Shown: in pieces, positions 1 through 8,004 of the stretch
How the letters are laid out: each line of letters begins with the position of its first letter
Numbering within the stretch: the stretch's first letter is position 1
NCBI RefSeq assembly: GCF_002210105.1
Contig: NZ_AQQU01000022.1
Location: 1-33,968 of the forward strand
DNA length: 33,968 bases
DNA from: Oceanicola sp. 22II-s10i
Lineage (GTDB): Bacteria; Pseudomonadota; Alphaproteobacteria; Rhodobacterales; Rhodobacteraceae
Reading direction: 5' to 3'
Translations under genes and position numbers: made by a program
The notes under the pieces: generated by a model
The model's input: the letters and a program-made list of their open reading frames with translations, nothing else
Databases searched by the model: none
Told to the model about the DNA's origin: nothing

Positions 1-52
1 GAAGTGTGACATTTCTACTTTGCAGATGTGGGACATTTTAACTTTGCGCGTA
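1..52. mobile_element. Terminal end of an IS21-family-like insertion sequence (body outside window)
   Basis: Two near-identical 16-bp direct repeats lie 24 bp apart: GACATTTCTACTTTGC at 8-23 and GACATTTTAACTTTGC at 32-47. The AT-rich block ends in GCGTACA at about 46-52. Multiple short repeats of the type GACATTT..ACTTTGC followed by a terminal ..ACA (TGT.. on the other strand) are typical of IS21-family ends as I know them. No transposase (istA/istB) is in the window, so either the element extends leftwards or only an end remains. The following stretch, 53-277, has no recognisable gene or terminator. Confidence 0.6.
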
Positions 53-277
53 CATATCGCCTTCGAATAATCAACATTATGTAATTCAAGCGGCTCAATC
101 TCCGGCCTTCACCAGACCCGGAACCGAGCTCGCGTCTGAACGACGACAATCCGGGGAGCGGATCAGTGAAGAGACGGTGGCCGAAGCCGACGCCTGGCGG
201 AAGCGCCGGACGCGGGTATCAGCCCCCCTGCCCGCTCCGGACGGCATCGGACCCGGACTGCCCGGACTGCCGCGCGA

Positions 278-1711
278 CTACCCCCTCGCCCCCCCGCCGC
301 GGGCGTAGACGTCCTCGTAGCGGGTGATGTCGTCCTCGCCCAGATAGGCGCCGGTCTGGACCTCGATCAGCACCATCGGCAGGCGTCCGGGGTTCTCCAT
401 CCGGTGTTTCGCGCCAAGCGGGACGTAGACGCTCTCGTTCTCGGTCACCAGCCGCTCGGTGTCGCCGATGGTGACCTTCGCGGTGCCCGAGACGACGATC
501 CAGTGCTCGGACCGGTGCAGGTGCGACTGGAGGCTCAGCACCCCGCCCGGCTTGACCACGATCCGCTTGACCTGGAACCGCTCGCCCCGCGCCAGTGTCT
601 CGAACCGGCCCCAGGGGCGCATGTCCCAGGTGAAATCCTCGGCCTGGCGCGCGCCCGCCTCGCGCAGCGCGCTCACCGCCTGCTTGACCTCCTGCCCGCG
701 ACCCGGCGCCGCGACCAGCACCGCGTCGCGCATCGCCACCACGGTCATCCCCTCGAGTCCGATGCCCACCACGTTCAGTTCCGGATCCTCGGAACGGATC
801 AGGCTGTCTTGGCAGCCAAGCGCGGTCACCGGGCCCGACAGCGCGTTTCCCGCGGCGTCCTGCGGCAGTTCGCGCTGCATGGCGGCCCAGTCCCCGAGGT
901 CCGACCATCGACCCCGATACGGTACGACCGACAGGTTTTCGGCCTTTTCCATCACCGCGTAGTCGATCGAGATGTCGGGCAGGCCCGACCAGGCTTCCGG
1001 GTCCAGCCGCAGGAAGTTCAGGTCGCTCCGCGCACCGGCCACGGCGGCGCGCACCGGGGCGATCATCTCGGGCGCATGACGCTCGAAGGCTGCGAGGATC
1101 GCGCGGACCGAGAACAGGAACAGGCCCGCGTTCCACAGGTAATGGCCCGTGGCCAGCATCTCGGCCGCCCGCGCAGCATCGGGTTTTTCGACGAAGCGGC
1201 GCAGCGGCACGGCGGCGGCTCCCTCCGGCGTCCGATCGAGCTCCAGCCAGCCATAGCCCGTTTCGGGCCGGTCCGGGGCGATGCCGAAGGTCACCAGGTC
1301 TCCGACCTCGGCGCGGAGCCGCCCGGTTTCCACCGCGGCGGCAAAGGCGGCGGTGTCGGGAATGGAGTGGTCCGAGGGGGCCACCATCATCAGCGCATCC
1401 GGATCGCGCGTCTCAAGCCAGCAGGCGGCGGCCAGCACGGCAGGCGCCGTGTTGCGCCCCTCGGGCTCGATCAGCACGGTGCCGTCCCCGGCTCCCGCCG
1501 CCGCCATCTGCTCGGTCGCGACAAAACGGAAATCGGCGCCGGTGATCACCAGCGGTGCGGACCATCCCGGGCCGGACATCCGCCGCAGGGCCATCTGGAA
1601 CGGGCTCTCCTCGCCGGTCAGGGGGGCGAACTGCTTGGGGAAACTCCGCCGCGACAGCGGCCACAGGCGGGTGCCGGCGCCGCCGGCCAGCAATACGGGA
1701 ACGATGGACAT
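278..1711 (-). CDS. manC: Mannose-1-phosphate guanylyltransferase / mannose-6-phosphate isomerase
   Basis: Bifunctional type II enzyme that makes GDP-mannose from mannose-1-phosphate and GTP and can interconvert fructose-6-P and mannose-6-P; cytoplasmic, supplying capsule or exopolysaccharide synthesis. The 477-aa length is usual for ManC/CpsB. Residues 8-26 carry the nucleotidyltransferase signature (LAGGAGTRLWPLSR followed by PKQF). The C-terminal ~120 residues are a cupin with the QSHLHRSEHW metal-binding motif typical of type II phosphomannose isomerases. The ATG at 1711 is preceded by AAAGGA. It starts 6 bp after the stop of the sulfotransferase-like gene, so it is the last gene of the kpsE-kpsT-GT-ST-manC operon. 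It ends about 225 bp from the IS-like end. Confidence 0.95.
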   Translation of the reverse strand: MSIVPVLLAGGAGTRLWPLSRRSFPKQFAPLTGEESPFQMALRRMSGPGWSAPLVITGADFRFVATEQMAAAGAGDGTVLIEPEGRNTAPAVLAAACWLETRDPDALMMVAPSDHSIPDTAAFAAAVETGRLRAEVGDLVTFGIAPDRPETGYGWLELDRTPEGAAAVPLRRFVEKPDAARAAEMLATGHYLWNAGLFLFSVRAILAAFERHAPEMIAPVRAAVAGARSDLNFLRLDPEAWSGLPDISIDYAVMEKAENLSVVPYRGRWSDLGDWAAMQRELPQDAAGNALSGPVTALGCQDSLIRSEDPELNVVGIGLEGMTVVAMRDAVLVAAPGRGQEVKQAVSALREAGARQAEDFTWDMRPWGRFETLARGERFQVKRIVVKPGGVLSLQSHLHRSEHWIVVSGTAKVTIGDTERLVTENESVYVPLGAKHRMENPGRLPMVLIEVQTGAYLGEDDITRYEDVYARGGGARG

Positions 1712-1717
1712 GCCCGG

Positions 1718-2569
1718 TTATCCTTTCAGCGTGACCGGCTCGGGCGCAACCTTGGCCTCCGACAGGCGATTGTCAAACCCGAAGCTCTCCAGAAGGTCGG
1801 CGTTCTGCTTGCCGAAAATCGCCTCGATCCAGGCGATCCGCTCCGGTGTCCGGCCGGCATCGGGGCAACCGGCCTTCTTCAGAGCCTCTTTCAGCATGTC
1901 GCTCAGCCTCCAGCGGGACACGTCGGGGTCGCGGATGGCCATGGCGAGCCGGTCGCAATCCTCCATCCGGAGAGAGGGGTTCGTCGCATCGACCGGCACC
2001 TCCCAGTCCAGATCAGCCCCCGGCAGCAGCGGCGCGACCACCCGCCGGATATCGCGCACGTTGGCGATGGTCATCGAGGCGCCGGGAAACTGCCGCTGCC
2101 AGCCCTTGATCCACCCGTTCACCGCCAGCACGCGCGACCGGTAGACCGTGAACTCCTCGAAGCTGCGTCCCTCGTAGGGGGTGCGCGTACTGACGTAGCT
2201 GTCGAAATGCTGCTTCATGAACTGCGAGTAATCGCCGAAGACGAAACCGCTGAACGGCCGCAGAAAGACGAGCAGGTGCAAGTCCAGCCCGCGCTCGGTC
2301 ACCGTCTCTGACAGCGACTGCCCGTCCTTGAAGGCGGCGAAGAGATCCTCGTGGCTGAGCACGAGCGTGTGCGCGCCCTTGGCCACGATATCGAGCGTCT
2401 CGCCGGTAATGCCGCGCAGGCCCGCGGCATTGCCGGGGTGGTTCCCGCCGTTGTGCGGATAGGCGATGCCGGCGGCACCGAGCCTGGCCTGGTTCCGCAG
2501 AAGGACCCTCTGCAGGTAGGTCGAGCCGCATTTGGGCGAGCCGACATGGAGAAGTATGGTTCTGAGCAT
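1718..2569 (-). CDS. Sulfotransferase-family protein (P-loop, PAPS-type)
   Basis: A 283-aa protein beginning with a hydrophobic strand and a P-loop-like 5'-phosphosulfate-binding loop, HVGSPKCGSTYLQ at residues 8-20, the hallmark of PAPS-dependent sulfotransferases. The LVFLRPFSGFVFGDYSQFM stretch around residues 100-118 sits where the 3'-phosphate-binding region is expected (R then S). In a capsule operon, the likely inferred role is sulfation of a polysaccharide or lipid carrier in the cytosol. The ATG at 2569 is preceded by a weak GAGAG. It is 24 bp downstream of the glycosyltransferase stop and 6 bp upstream of manC. Substrate is unknown; a kinase-like P-loop protein is a less likely alternative. 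Confidence 0.75.
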   Translation of the reverse strand: MLRTILLHVGSPKCGSTYLQRVLLRNQARLGAAGIAYPHNGGNHPGNAAGLRGITGETLDIVAKGAHTLVLSHEDLFAAFKDGQSLSETVTERGLDLHLLVFLRPFSGFVFGDYSQFMKQHFDSYVSTRTPYEGRSFEEFTVYRSRVLAVNGWIKGWQRQFPGASMTIANVRDIRRVVAPLLPGADLDWEVPVDATNPSLRMEDCDRLAMAIRDPDVSRWRLSDMLKEALKKAGCPDAGRTPERIAWIEAIFGKQNADLLESFGFDNRLSEAKVAPEPVTLKG

Positions 2570-2593
2570 GAACTCTCTTGCTTGAAAAACGTC

Positions 2594-4924
2594 TCAGGTG
2601 ATGGGTTCCGACAGGGCCAGCTCCGAGGCGAGCAGGTCGATCACCTCGCCGAGTGGCTGGCCCAGGGCCTCCAGCGCGACCCGCCGCTCGGCCGCGGTGA
2701 CCGGCGGCGCGGTCCAGGCCCGGCCGAGCGCCTCGGCCACCGACCCGGCATCCGGGGCCGCCGACAGGATAGCCCCGGACAGATGCGACAGATCCTTGGG
2801 GCCGAAGCGGTTGGTGACCACGCGCACCCCGGACGCCGCCATTTCCAGCGGCGGATGGCTGGGATGCGGCGACAACATCAGGGATACGCCCAGATCGCAG
2901 CCCAGGAGGAAGGCCGGGTAATCGTCCCAGGGCAGCTTGCCCAGCCCCTGCAGGACGATGCCGTTCGGCAGGGAAACCGGGCCGTGACGCTGTCCGACCG
3001 AGACCGCCTCCAACTGCGCGGGCCCCAGCCCGTGCGTCTCGATAAAGGCGGAAAGCGCGGTGATGACGGTCGGGAACATGTTGCGCGCCACACCGGGGCG
3101 ACCATAGACGACCAACCGCCGTGGCCGGCCGGCCTCCCGCTCCGGACGTTCCGTCCCGGCATATCGATCCAGGGCGATCGAGGGCCGGAAGGCCGGCGCG
3201 TCCGCGGCAAAGCCAAAGCCCTGCCCCGCGAAATAGTCGCGCAGGAGGGTGGTGTTGAAGACCGGCCGGAACCGGAAGCCATAGCTTTTCCACGCCTCGG
3301 CGTAATCGGCGCCCCAAGGATAGAAGTTCGGCTCGAAATCCTGCAGCAGATAAACGAAATCCTGCCGGGTCAGAGCCTGTTCCGCGATCAGGTCCCGCGC
3401 GATGTGCGCCGTCCACCACGCGGTGGCCATCAGCCTGTCGTCGGGGTTCAGGAACAGCGCCCCCTCGCTGCGTTCGCCGCGCACGGCGCAATGCAGCGAG
3501 ATCCGCGACCCCGTCTGCGCACGGGCGTCCGCCCGGATCCGCCCCTCGAGAAAGCGGCGCGACACCTCGTGCGACATGACGGCGAGATCCGTGGCCACGA
3601 ACCGCACCCGATGCCCCCGCCCCGCGATCCCCAGCCCGATGTCCAGCGCCGTGGCGATGCCCGCGTAGGCCTCGGACGGGTTGAGGCTCGGGACCAGCAC
3701 GACAAAGGCGGGTTCCGGCGCCTCGAGCCGCACCGGCACCCTGAGGCGCGTCCGCGGATCGACAATCTTGGAAAAGGACTGCGGCGCCTGACTGACCTCG
3801 GCCTCGGCGAACCGGGGCGGCATGACCCCCGGCGACAGCGAGAACAGCTTGCCGTCGAAGTCGTGGCGCCACTGTGCGGCCCCCTGCCCCAGAGCGTTCA
3901 GCAGGACCCAGCCCTGCCGCACCAGTGCCATGGCGGTATGCCCCAAGGCGATGACCGCGAGATCGGGACGCAGCCGCAGCGCATAGCCCGACGTCGCCCC
4001 GAGATGCCGCCAGAAGCCGCCGCGGGCGCCGAGATAGGGTCTGAGCTGCTTCAGGCCGCCAGCCGCGGGCGCCTCGCCCCTGGCATCCCGGATCCGGTCG
4101 TCGAGCGCGGCGGCGAGGTAGCGGGACAGCGCATAGGGACCGGCCTGAACGCGGACCCATTCCTTGCCGAAGCGCGGGCGGCGGATCCGGCGCAGGATCC
4201 GCCCGAGGGCGCCTTTGCGCCGGTCGACCGCGCCGATCGCATTGCCGCCATGCTGGCGGTAATCGACCAGGGGGCGGTCGATCCGGGCGATCCCGCCCGT
4301 CGCCTCAGCCACCAGCGCCAGCCAGAGGTCGTGGTAGAAATGCAGCCCCGACTGCGGGGGAAACGGCAGCGCCAGTTCGACCAGACCGCGGCGCATGAGG
4401 ACCGTCATGCCGGTCACCGTGTTCCGATAGAGCAGACCGCGCAGGCCCGGCCGCGGCTCGCGCCGCTCCAGCGCGAACATCGACGGGTGCAGGTCCGCCC
4501 CTGCCCCGTCGATCAGCCGGGCGTCGGAATGCACCAGGTCGGCCCCGCTCTCGTTCAGGCGCCCGGCCCCCGCGGACAGCCGGTCGGGGTGCCAGACGTC
4601 GTCCTGATCGGACAGGGCGATCAGCGCATCGGGGGTGTCGGAGGTCAGTTCGAGCGCGCGGCCCAGTCCCGTCTCGAACGCCCTCACCGCATCCAGCGGG
4701 GCATCGGGCATCACGATCACCGGCTCGATCCCGGCGGCGGCCGCCGCCTCTCGCACCTCGGGCTCCGAGACCGTGTCGGCAATGACCGCCACCAGTCGCG
4801 ACGGTGCCAGGTCCTGCCCCGCGATCGACGCGATCTGCTGGCGGAGATGGACCGGATCAGGCTCGAACACGGCCATGACCACCACCGGTCCGGGCGGGCG
4901 TCCCGCCCCCGTGTTCCCCGTCAT
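2594..4924 (-). CDS. Two-domain glycosyltransferase (GT2 + WsaF-like rhamnosyltransferase-type)
   Basis: A 776-aa protein with two predicted transferase modules. Residues ~12-250 look like a GT-A/GT2 domain: VVVMAVFEPDPVHLRQQI near the start and the SDQDDVWHPDRL acidic motif (105-116) typical of rhamnosyl-type GT2 enzymes. Residues ~400-770 resemble the WsaF-type (GT-B) rhamnosyltransferase family, with QDFEPNFYPWG followed by a nucleotide-binding half (VVYGRPGVARNMFP). I chose the ATG at 4924 because it overlaps the kpsT stop (TGATG); upstream in-frame residues to 5026 lie inside kpsT. Likely adds one or two sugars to the exported glycan, with the two domains possibly acting sequentially. 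Third gene of the capsule operon. Specificity is not readable from sequence. Confidence 0.85.
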   Translation of the reverse strand: MTGNTGAGRPPGPVVVMAVFEPDPVHLRQQIASIAGQDLAPSRLVAVIADTVSEPEVREAAAAAGIEPVIVMPDAPLDAVRAFETGLGRALELTSDTPDALIALSDQDDVWHPDRLSAGAGRLNESGADLVHSDARLIDGAGADLHPSMFALERREPRPGLRGLLYRNTVTGMTVLMRRGLVELALPFPPQSGLHFYHDLWLALVAEATGGIARIDRPLVDYRQHGGNAIGAVDRRKGALGRILRRIRRPRFGKEWVRVQAGPYALSRYLAAALDDRIRDARGEAPAAGGLKQLRPYLGARGGFWRHLGATSGYALRLRPDLAVIALGHTAMALVRQGWVLLNALGQGAAQWRHDFDGKLFSLSPGVMPPRFAEAEVSQAPQSFSKIVDPRTRLRVPVRLEAPEPAFVVLVPSLNPSEAYAGIATALDIGLGIAGRGHRVRFVATDLAVMSHEVSRRFLEGRIRADARAQTGSRISLHCAVRGERSEGALFLNPDDRLMATAWWTAHIARDLIAEQALTRQDFVYLLQDFEPNFYPWGADYAEAWKSYGFRFRPVFNTTLLRDYFAGQGFGFAADAPAFRPSIALDRYAGTERPEREAGRPRRLVVYGRPGVARNMFPTVITALSAFIETHGLGPAQLEAVSVGQRHGPVSLPNGIVLQGLGKLPWDDYPAFLLGCDLGVSLMLSPHPSHPPLEMAASGVRVVTNRFGPKDLSHLSGAILSAAPDAGSVAEALGRAWTAPPVTAAERRVALEALGQPLGEVIDLLASELALSEPIT

Positions 4925-5586
4925 CAGCCGGTCACATTCATCAATGCGTGATGGTAACGGATGGCTTCCTCCACATCGTCGAACAGGTCCAGCCGCCCGT
5001 TTTCCAGCACCGCGGCCTGCGAGCAAAGTCGACGAATTTCGTTAAAATTATGTGTGACCATGACCACCGCGCTGTCCTTCACCCGCTCGTGGAACAGGGC
5101 GTCGCTCCTGGCCCGGAACGACGCGTCCCCCGCGGCCATGACCTCGTCCACCAGATAGGTGTCGAACTGGATTCCCATCGAAATCCCGAAGGCGAGCCGC
5201 GAGCGCATCCCCGAGGAATAGCTGCGCACCGGCAGGTTGTAGTGCTGGCCCAGCCCGGCGAAATCCTCCACGAACCGGCAAAGCTCGGTCGTGTCCACCC
5301 CGTAGACCCGGGCGATGAAGCGGGTGTTCTGCACCCCGGTCAGATCGCCGTGGAACGACCCGGCGAAACCGACCGGCCACGAGATCGTGCCGGTCGAGAT
5401 CACCCGGCCGGAATCCGGCTTCATCGTGCCCGCGATCAGCCTGAGCAGGGTCGATTTCCCGGCCCCGTTGCGGCCCATGATCGCAAAGCCGGTGCGGTCC
5501 GGGATGGTCAGGTTGATGTTGTCTGCCACCACCTTCCGCTTGCCGTGCAACAGGTAGGTCTTCGACAGGTTCTCCAGTCGGATCAT
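4924..5586 (-). CDS. kpsT: Capsule polysaccharide export ABC transporter, ATP-binding protein
   Basis: A 220-aa ABC ATPase of the KpsT/Wzt short form, driving export of lipid-linked polysaccharide across the inner membrane together with KpsM. Walker A GRNGAGKST (38-46), signature YSSGMRSR (123-130; the degenerate form usual in polysaccharide exporters), Walker B FDTYLVDEVM (141-150) and the H-loop His at 179 are all present. No C-terminal carbohydrate-binding extension is present, as in group 2 capsule systems. Start and stop are tightly coupled: the ATG overlaps the kpsE stop by 4 bp (ATGA) and the stop overlaps the glycosyltransferase ATG (TGATG). Confidence 0.96.
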   Translation of the reverse strand: MIRLENLSKTYLLHGKRKVVADNINLTIPDRTGFAIMGRNGAGKSTLLRLIAGTMKPDSGRVISTGTISWPVGFAGSFHGDLTGVQNTRFIARVYGVDTTELCRFVEDFAGLGQHYNLPVRSYSSGMRSRLAFGISMGIQFDTYLVDEVMAAGDASFRARSDALFHERVKDSAVVMVTHNFNEIRRLCSQAAVLENGRLDLFDDVEEAIRYHHALMNVTG

Positions 5587-7091
5587 CTGCGGTCCCGGAT
5601 CGAATAGTAGACCATGACGGCGATCGCCCAGCCCAGGAACAGGACCGCCCCGAGGATGCCGAGGATATTCATCCGCTTCGGAAACTTCGAACTTTCCGCC
5701 ACGGTAGGGTCGATATAGGTCGCCAGGTAGCGCGACTTCCTCTGCGCCTCGGCCTGTGCGGTGTCGAAGGCGGCGAGCGCCGAGAGATAGGCCTTCTCGG
5801 CGAATTCCTGTTCGACCGCGAGCCCCTCGTATTCGCTGACAAGCGAGGAATAGGACACGGACTCGTCGTCGCCGCCTTCCGAGAACCGCTTGCGTTCCGC
5901 GGCGAGACGTTCGCGGATCACCTCGACCCGGCGTTCGGCCTGTACCACGCGGGGGTCGGTCTCGGGGCTGGTCCGGCGGACGAGATCAAGCTCGATCAGC
6001 GCTTCGGCCAGCTGGGTCTGCAACGAGTTGACCAGCCCCATCCGGCCCTGGATGTCGGTGACCGGGTCGATGATCTGGGTGCGGATCCGATAGGCCGTGA
6101 CCGCGCCGCGGGCGTCCTTCAGCCGCTCGATGGCGCTGTTCAGCTCATCGCGCGCATAGCGGGTCGTGTCGCTCCGCGCGATCGCCGAGAGCTGGTTGAT
6201 CATGTCGCTGCTCTCGTCGAAGATCGCCTGCGCGATTTCCTGCGCGGTGTCGGGATCGAAGGCCAGCACCCGGATCTCGATCAGGCCCGACGCCCGGTCG
6301 TAGAAGACCTTGACCATCCGCTGCCAGTAATCGACGACATCCTCGATACGGACATCCGAGGGAATGCCGAAGACCGGATCCGACGGCTGGTGATAGGCGA
6401 CCCGCAGGTCGACCCTGGCATTGATCGCCCGCACCATGTTCTGGCTCTGGATGAATTCGTACAGCACGTCGGTGTCGGACGAACTGGACCCCGACAGTTC
6501 GGTGATCCCGCCCAGAAGCTCGATCGCCGATCCGACCTCCTCGGTGCGGACCGCGAAGCCGACCGAACTGGCGTACTGGTCCTTCGCCACCGCATAGAGA
6601 TACCACGCGGTCACCGCGAGCGGCGCGCAGACGCAGATGAGGAAGCTCAGGCCCAGAACTACATGGCGCAGGCGCAGTCTTGCACGGCCCGCCATCGGCA
6701 CCGCCGCCTTCCCATCTTCCTCCAGCCGCGACCGGGCCCTGACTTCCGCGGCCTTCTGCGCGGATGCGGTGACCTCGGCTTTCTCCTTCGCGGCCTGCGC
6801 GGCGTCCTGCGCGGCCTGCGCAGCCGCCATCGTCAGGCTCTGGACCCGGCGCATGGCCTCGGCCCTCTCCGCCTCGTCCTCGATCGTTTCCGCCGCCGCG
6901 CGCGCCGACTTGGCCGCCGCACCCGCCGCGCGCGCCGCCTCGGCCTTTTCCTCGGCGACACTCGCGGCTTCGGCTGGAGTCAGCGTTGTCGCCACCAACC
7001 GGGGCCCGGCGGCATTTTCCGCAGTGCTCTTCGGCTCGACATCTTTCTGCGGCTCAGGGATTTTACCCTTGTCCTTGGAAGGCTTTTCCAA
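5583..7091 (-). CDS. kpsE: Capsule polysaccharide export inner-membrane/periplasmic protein (PCP-3 type)
   Basis: A 502-aa polysaccharide copolymerase of the KpsE/BexC type, linking the ABC exporter to the outer-membrane Wza/KpsD-like channel. An N-terminal cytoplasmic region (1-135), very rich in Ala/Glu/Lys and predicted helical, precedes TM1 (HVVLGLSFLICVCAPLAVTAWYL, ~143-165). A long periplasmic alpha/beta and coiled-coil region follows, with TM2 at ~475-495 and the terminal RDRR. The start is TTG at 7091: an in-frame TAG lies just upstream, GGAG is 7 bp before the TTG, and the next in-frame ATG would remove ~80 residues. First gene of the capsule operon. The ~135-residue N-terminal extension is longer than in E. 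coli KpsE. Confidence 0.92.
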   Translation of the reverse strand: MEKPSKDKGKIPEPQKDVEPKSTAENAAGPRLVATTLTPAEAASVAEEKAEAARAAGAAAKSARAAAETIEDEAERAEAMRRVQSLTMAAAQAAQDAAQAAKEKAEVTASAQKAAEVRARSRLEEDGKAAVPMAGRARLRLRHVVLGLSFLICVCAPLAVTAWYLYAVAKDQYASSVGFAVRTEEVGSAIELLGGITELSGSSSSDTDVLYEFIQSQNMVRAINARVDLRVAYHQPSDPVFGIPSDVRIEDVVDYWQRMVKVFYDRASGLIEIRVLAFDPDTAQEIAQAIFDESSDMINQLSAIARSDTTRYARDELNSAIERLKDARGAVTAYRIRTQIIDPVTDIQGRMGLVNSLQTQLAEALIELDLVRRTSPETDPRVVQAERRVEVIRERLAAERKRFSEGGDDESVSYSSLVSEYEGLAVEQEFAEKAYLSALAAFDTAQAEAQRKSRYLATYIDPTVAESSKFPKRMNILGILGAVLFLGWAIAVMVYYSIRDRR

Positions 7092-7110
7092 ACTGGGTCT
7101 CCAAGTCTAT

Positions 7111-7132
7111 GCTTCATGAAGCAGGGCGCCCT
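7111..7132. promoter_or_regulatory. Two abutting palindromes between kpsE and kpsM (candidate operator)
   Basis: The perfect 12-bp palindrome GCTTCATGAAGC (7111-7122) is immediately followed by the perfect 10-bp palindrome AGGGCGCCCT (7123-7132). They lie in the 81-bp divergent gap between the kpsE TTG start and the preferred kpsM start. That position suits a regulator controlling both transcripts. No convincing -35/-10 pair could be assigned in either direction. Confidence 0.35.
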
Positions 7133-7172
7133 ACGGAAGATCCTGCCACGGCTGAGCGATATCAGAGTACCG

Positions 7173-7982
7173 ATGACCGATGTAAACAACAATGCGGCAC
7201 CTTTGCCCCTCAAACCTGCCCGGCTGCGCGGAATGCGCACCATCCTGGCCCTGCTCATGCGCGAGATGTCGACCACCTATGGCCGGTCGATCATCGGCTA
7301 TCTCTGGGCGATCCTGGAACCCGCCGCCGGGATCATGCTGCTGACCTTCGTCTTCTCGCTTGCCCTGCGCTCGCCGCCGATCGGGACCAATTTCGCGATT
7401 TTCTATGCCTCGGGCATGCTGCCGTTCATGGCATGGATGTCCATCCACCAGCGGGTGGCGACGGCCATCCGGTTTTCCAAGCCACTGCTGTTCTATCCCG
7501 GCGTGACCTATCTCGACGCGATCGTGGCACGAGTCCTGCTGAACGCGATCACGCAGCTGATGGTGTTCCTGGTGGTGATGTCCGGGATCATCGTGTTCTA
7601 CGACCTGGACATGATCCTGGACATTCCCGCCATCGCGCTCGGGCTGCTCATGACGCTTGCGCTGGCCACCGGCATGGGCACGCTGAACTGCTACCTGATG
7701 TGGGTTTCACCGACCTGGGAGAAGATCTGGGGTGTCCTCACCCGGCCGCTGGTCCTGCTGTCCTGCGTGCTTTTCACCTTCGACACCGTGCCGCAACCCT
7801 ACCAGAACTGGCTGTGGTGGAATCCGCTTGTCCACCTCGTCGGGCAGACACGGCAGGGGGTTTTTGCCACCTACGACGCAACCTATGTCTCACCGCTCTA
7901 CGTCTTTGGAATCTCGCTGATCACCTTCTGCCTCGGCCTGATCTTCCTGAACAGCCATTACCGGGACATGATCAACGACTGA
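7173..7982 (+). CDS. kpsM: Capsule polysaccharide export ABC transporter, permease
   Basis: A 269-aa ABC-2 type permease, the membrane partner of KpsT. It contains the family motif region REMSTTYGRSIIGYLWAILEP near residue 28, six predicted membrane segments and the conserved-type end FLNSHYRDMIND. Length fits KpsM (~260 aa). I chose the ATG at 7173; the ATG at 7116 is in frame but lies inside a palindrome, has no ribosome-binding site and would leave only 24 bp for divergent promoters. ATG 7233 is also possible. It is divergent from kpsE-kpsT rather than beside kpsT in the same operon. It ends 22 bp before the convergent RTX gene. Confidence 0.93.
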   Translation: MTDVNNNAAPLPLKPARLRGMRTILALLMREMSTTYGRSIIGYLWAILEPAAGIMLLTFVFSLALRSPPIGTNFAIFYASGMLPFMAWMSIHQRVATAIRFSKPLLFYPGVTYLDAIVARVLLNAITQLMVFLVVMSGIIVFYDLDMILDIPAIALGLLMTLALATGMGTLNCYLMWVSPTWEKIWGVLTRPLVLLSCVLFTFDTVPQPYQNWLWWNPLVHLVGQTRQGVFATYDATYVSPLYVFGISLITFCLGLIFLNSHYRDMIND

Positions 7983-8004
7983 CCCCGCGGCCACGCAAAC
8001 ACGC

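Noticed and set aside
53..277. Open plus-strand frame reading ...GERISEETVAEADAWRKRR...
   Set aside because: No start codon and no recognisable family; could be a gene remnant but cannot be supported.
2013..4160. Long minus-strand frame of 715 aa overlapping the glycosyltransferase and sulfotransferase
   Set aside because: Out-of-frame with both recognised genes, low-complexity Arg/Gly/Ala composition and no motif.
2351..4951. Plus-strand frame of 866 aa opposite the capsule operon
   Set aside because: Antisense shadow produced by strong G/C third-position bias; rich in Arg/Gln/Pro/Gly with no domain.
7116..7172. Upstream ATG for kpsM
   Set aside because: Lies within a 12-bp palindrome, lacks a ribosome-binding site and would leave only 24 bp between divergent genes.
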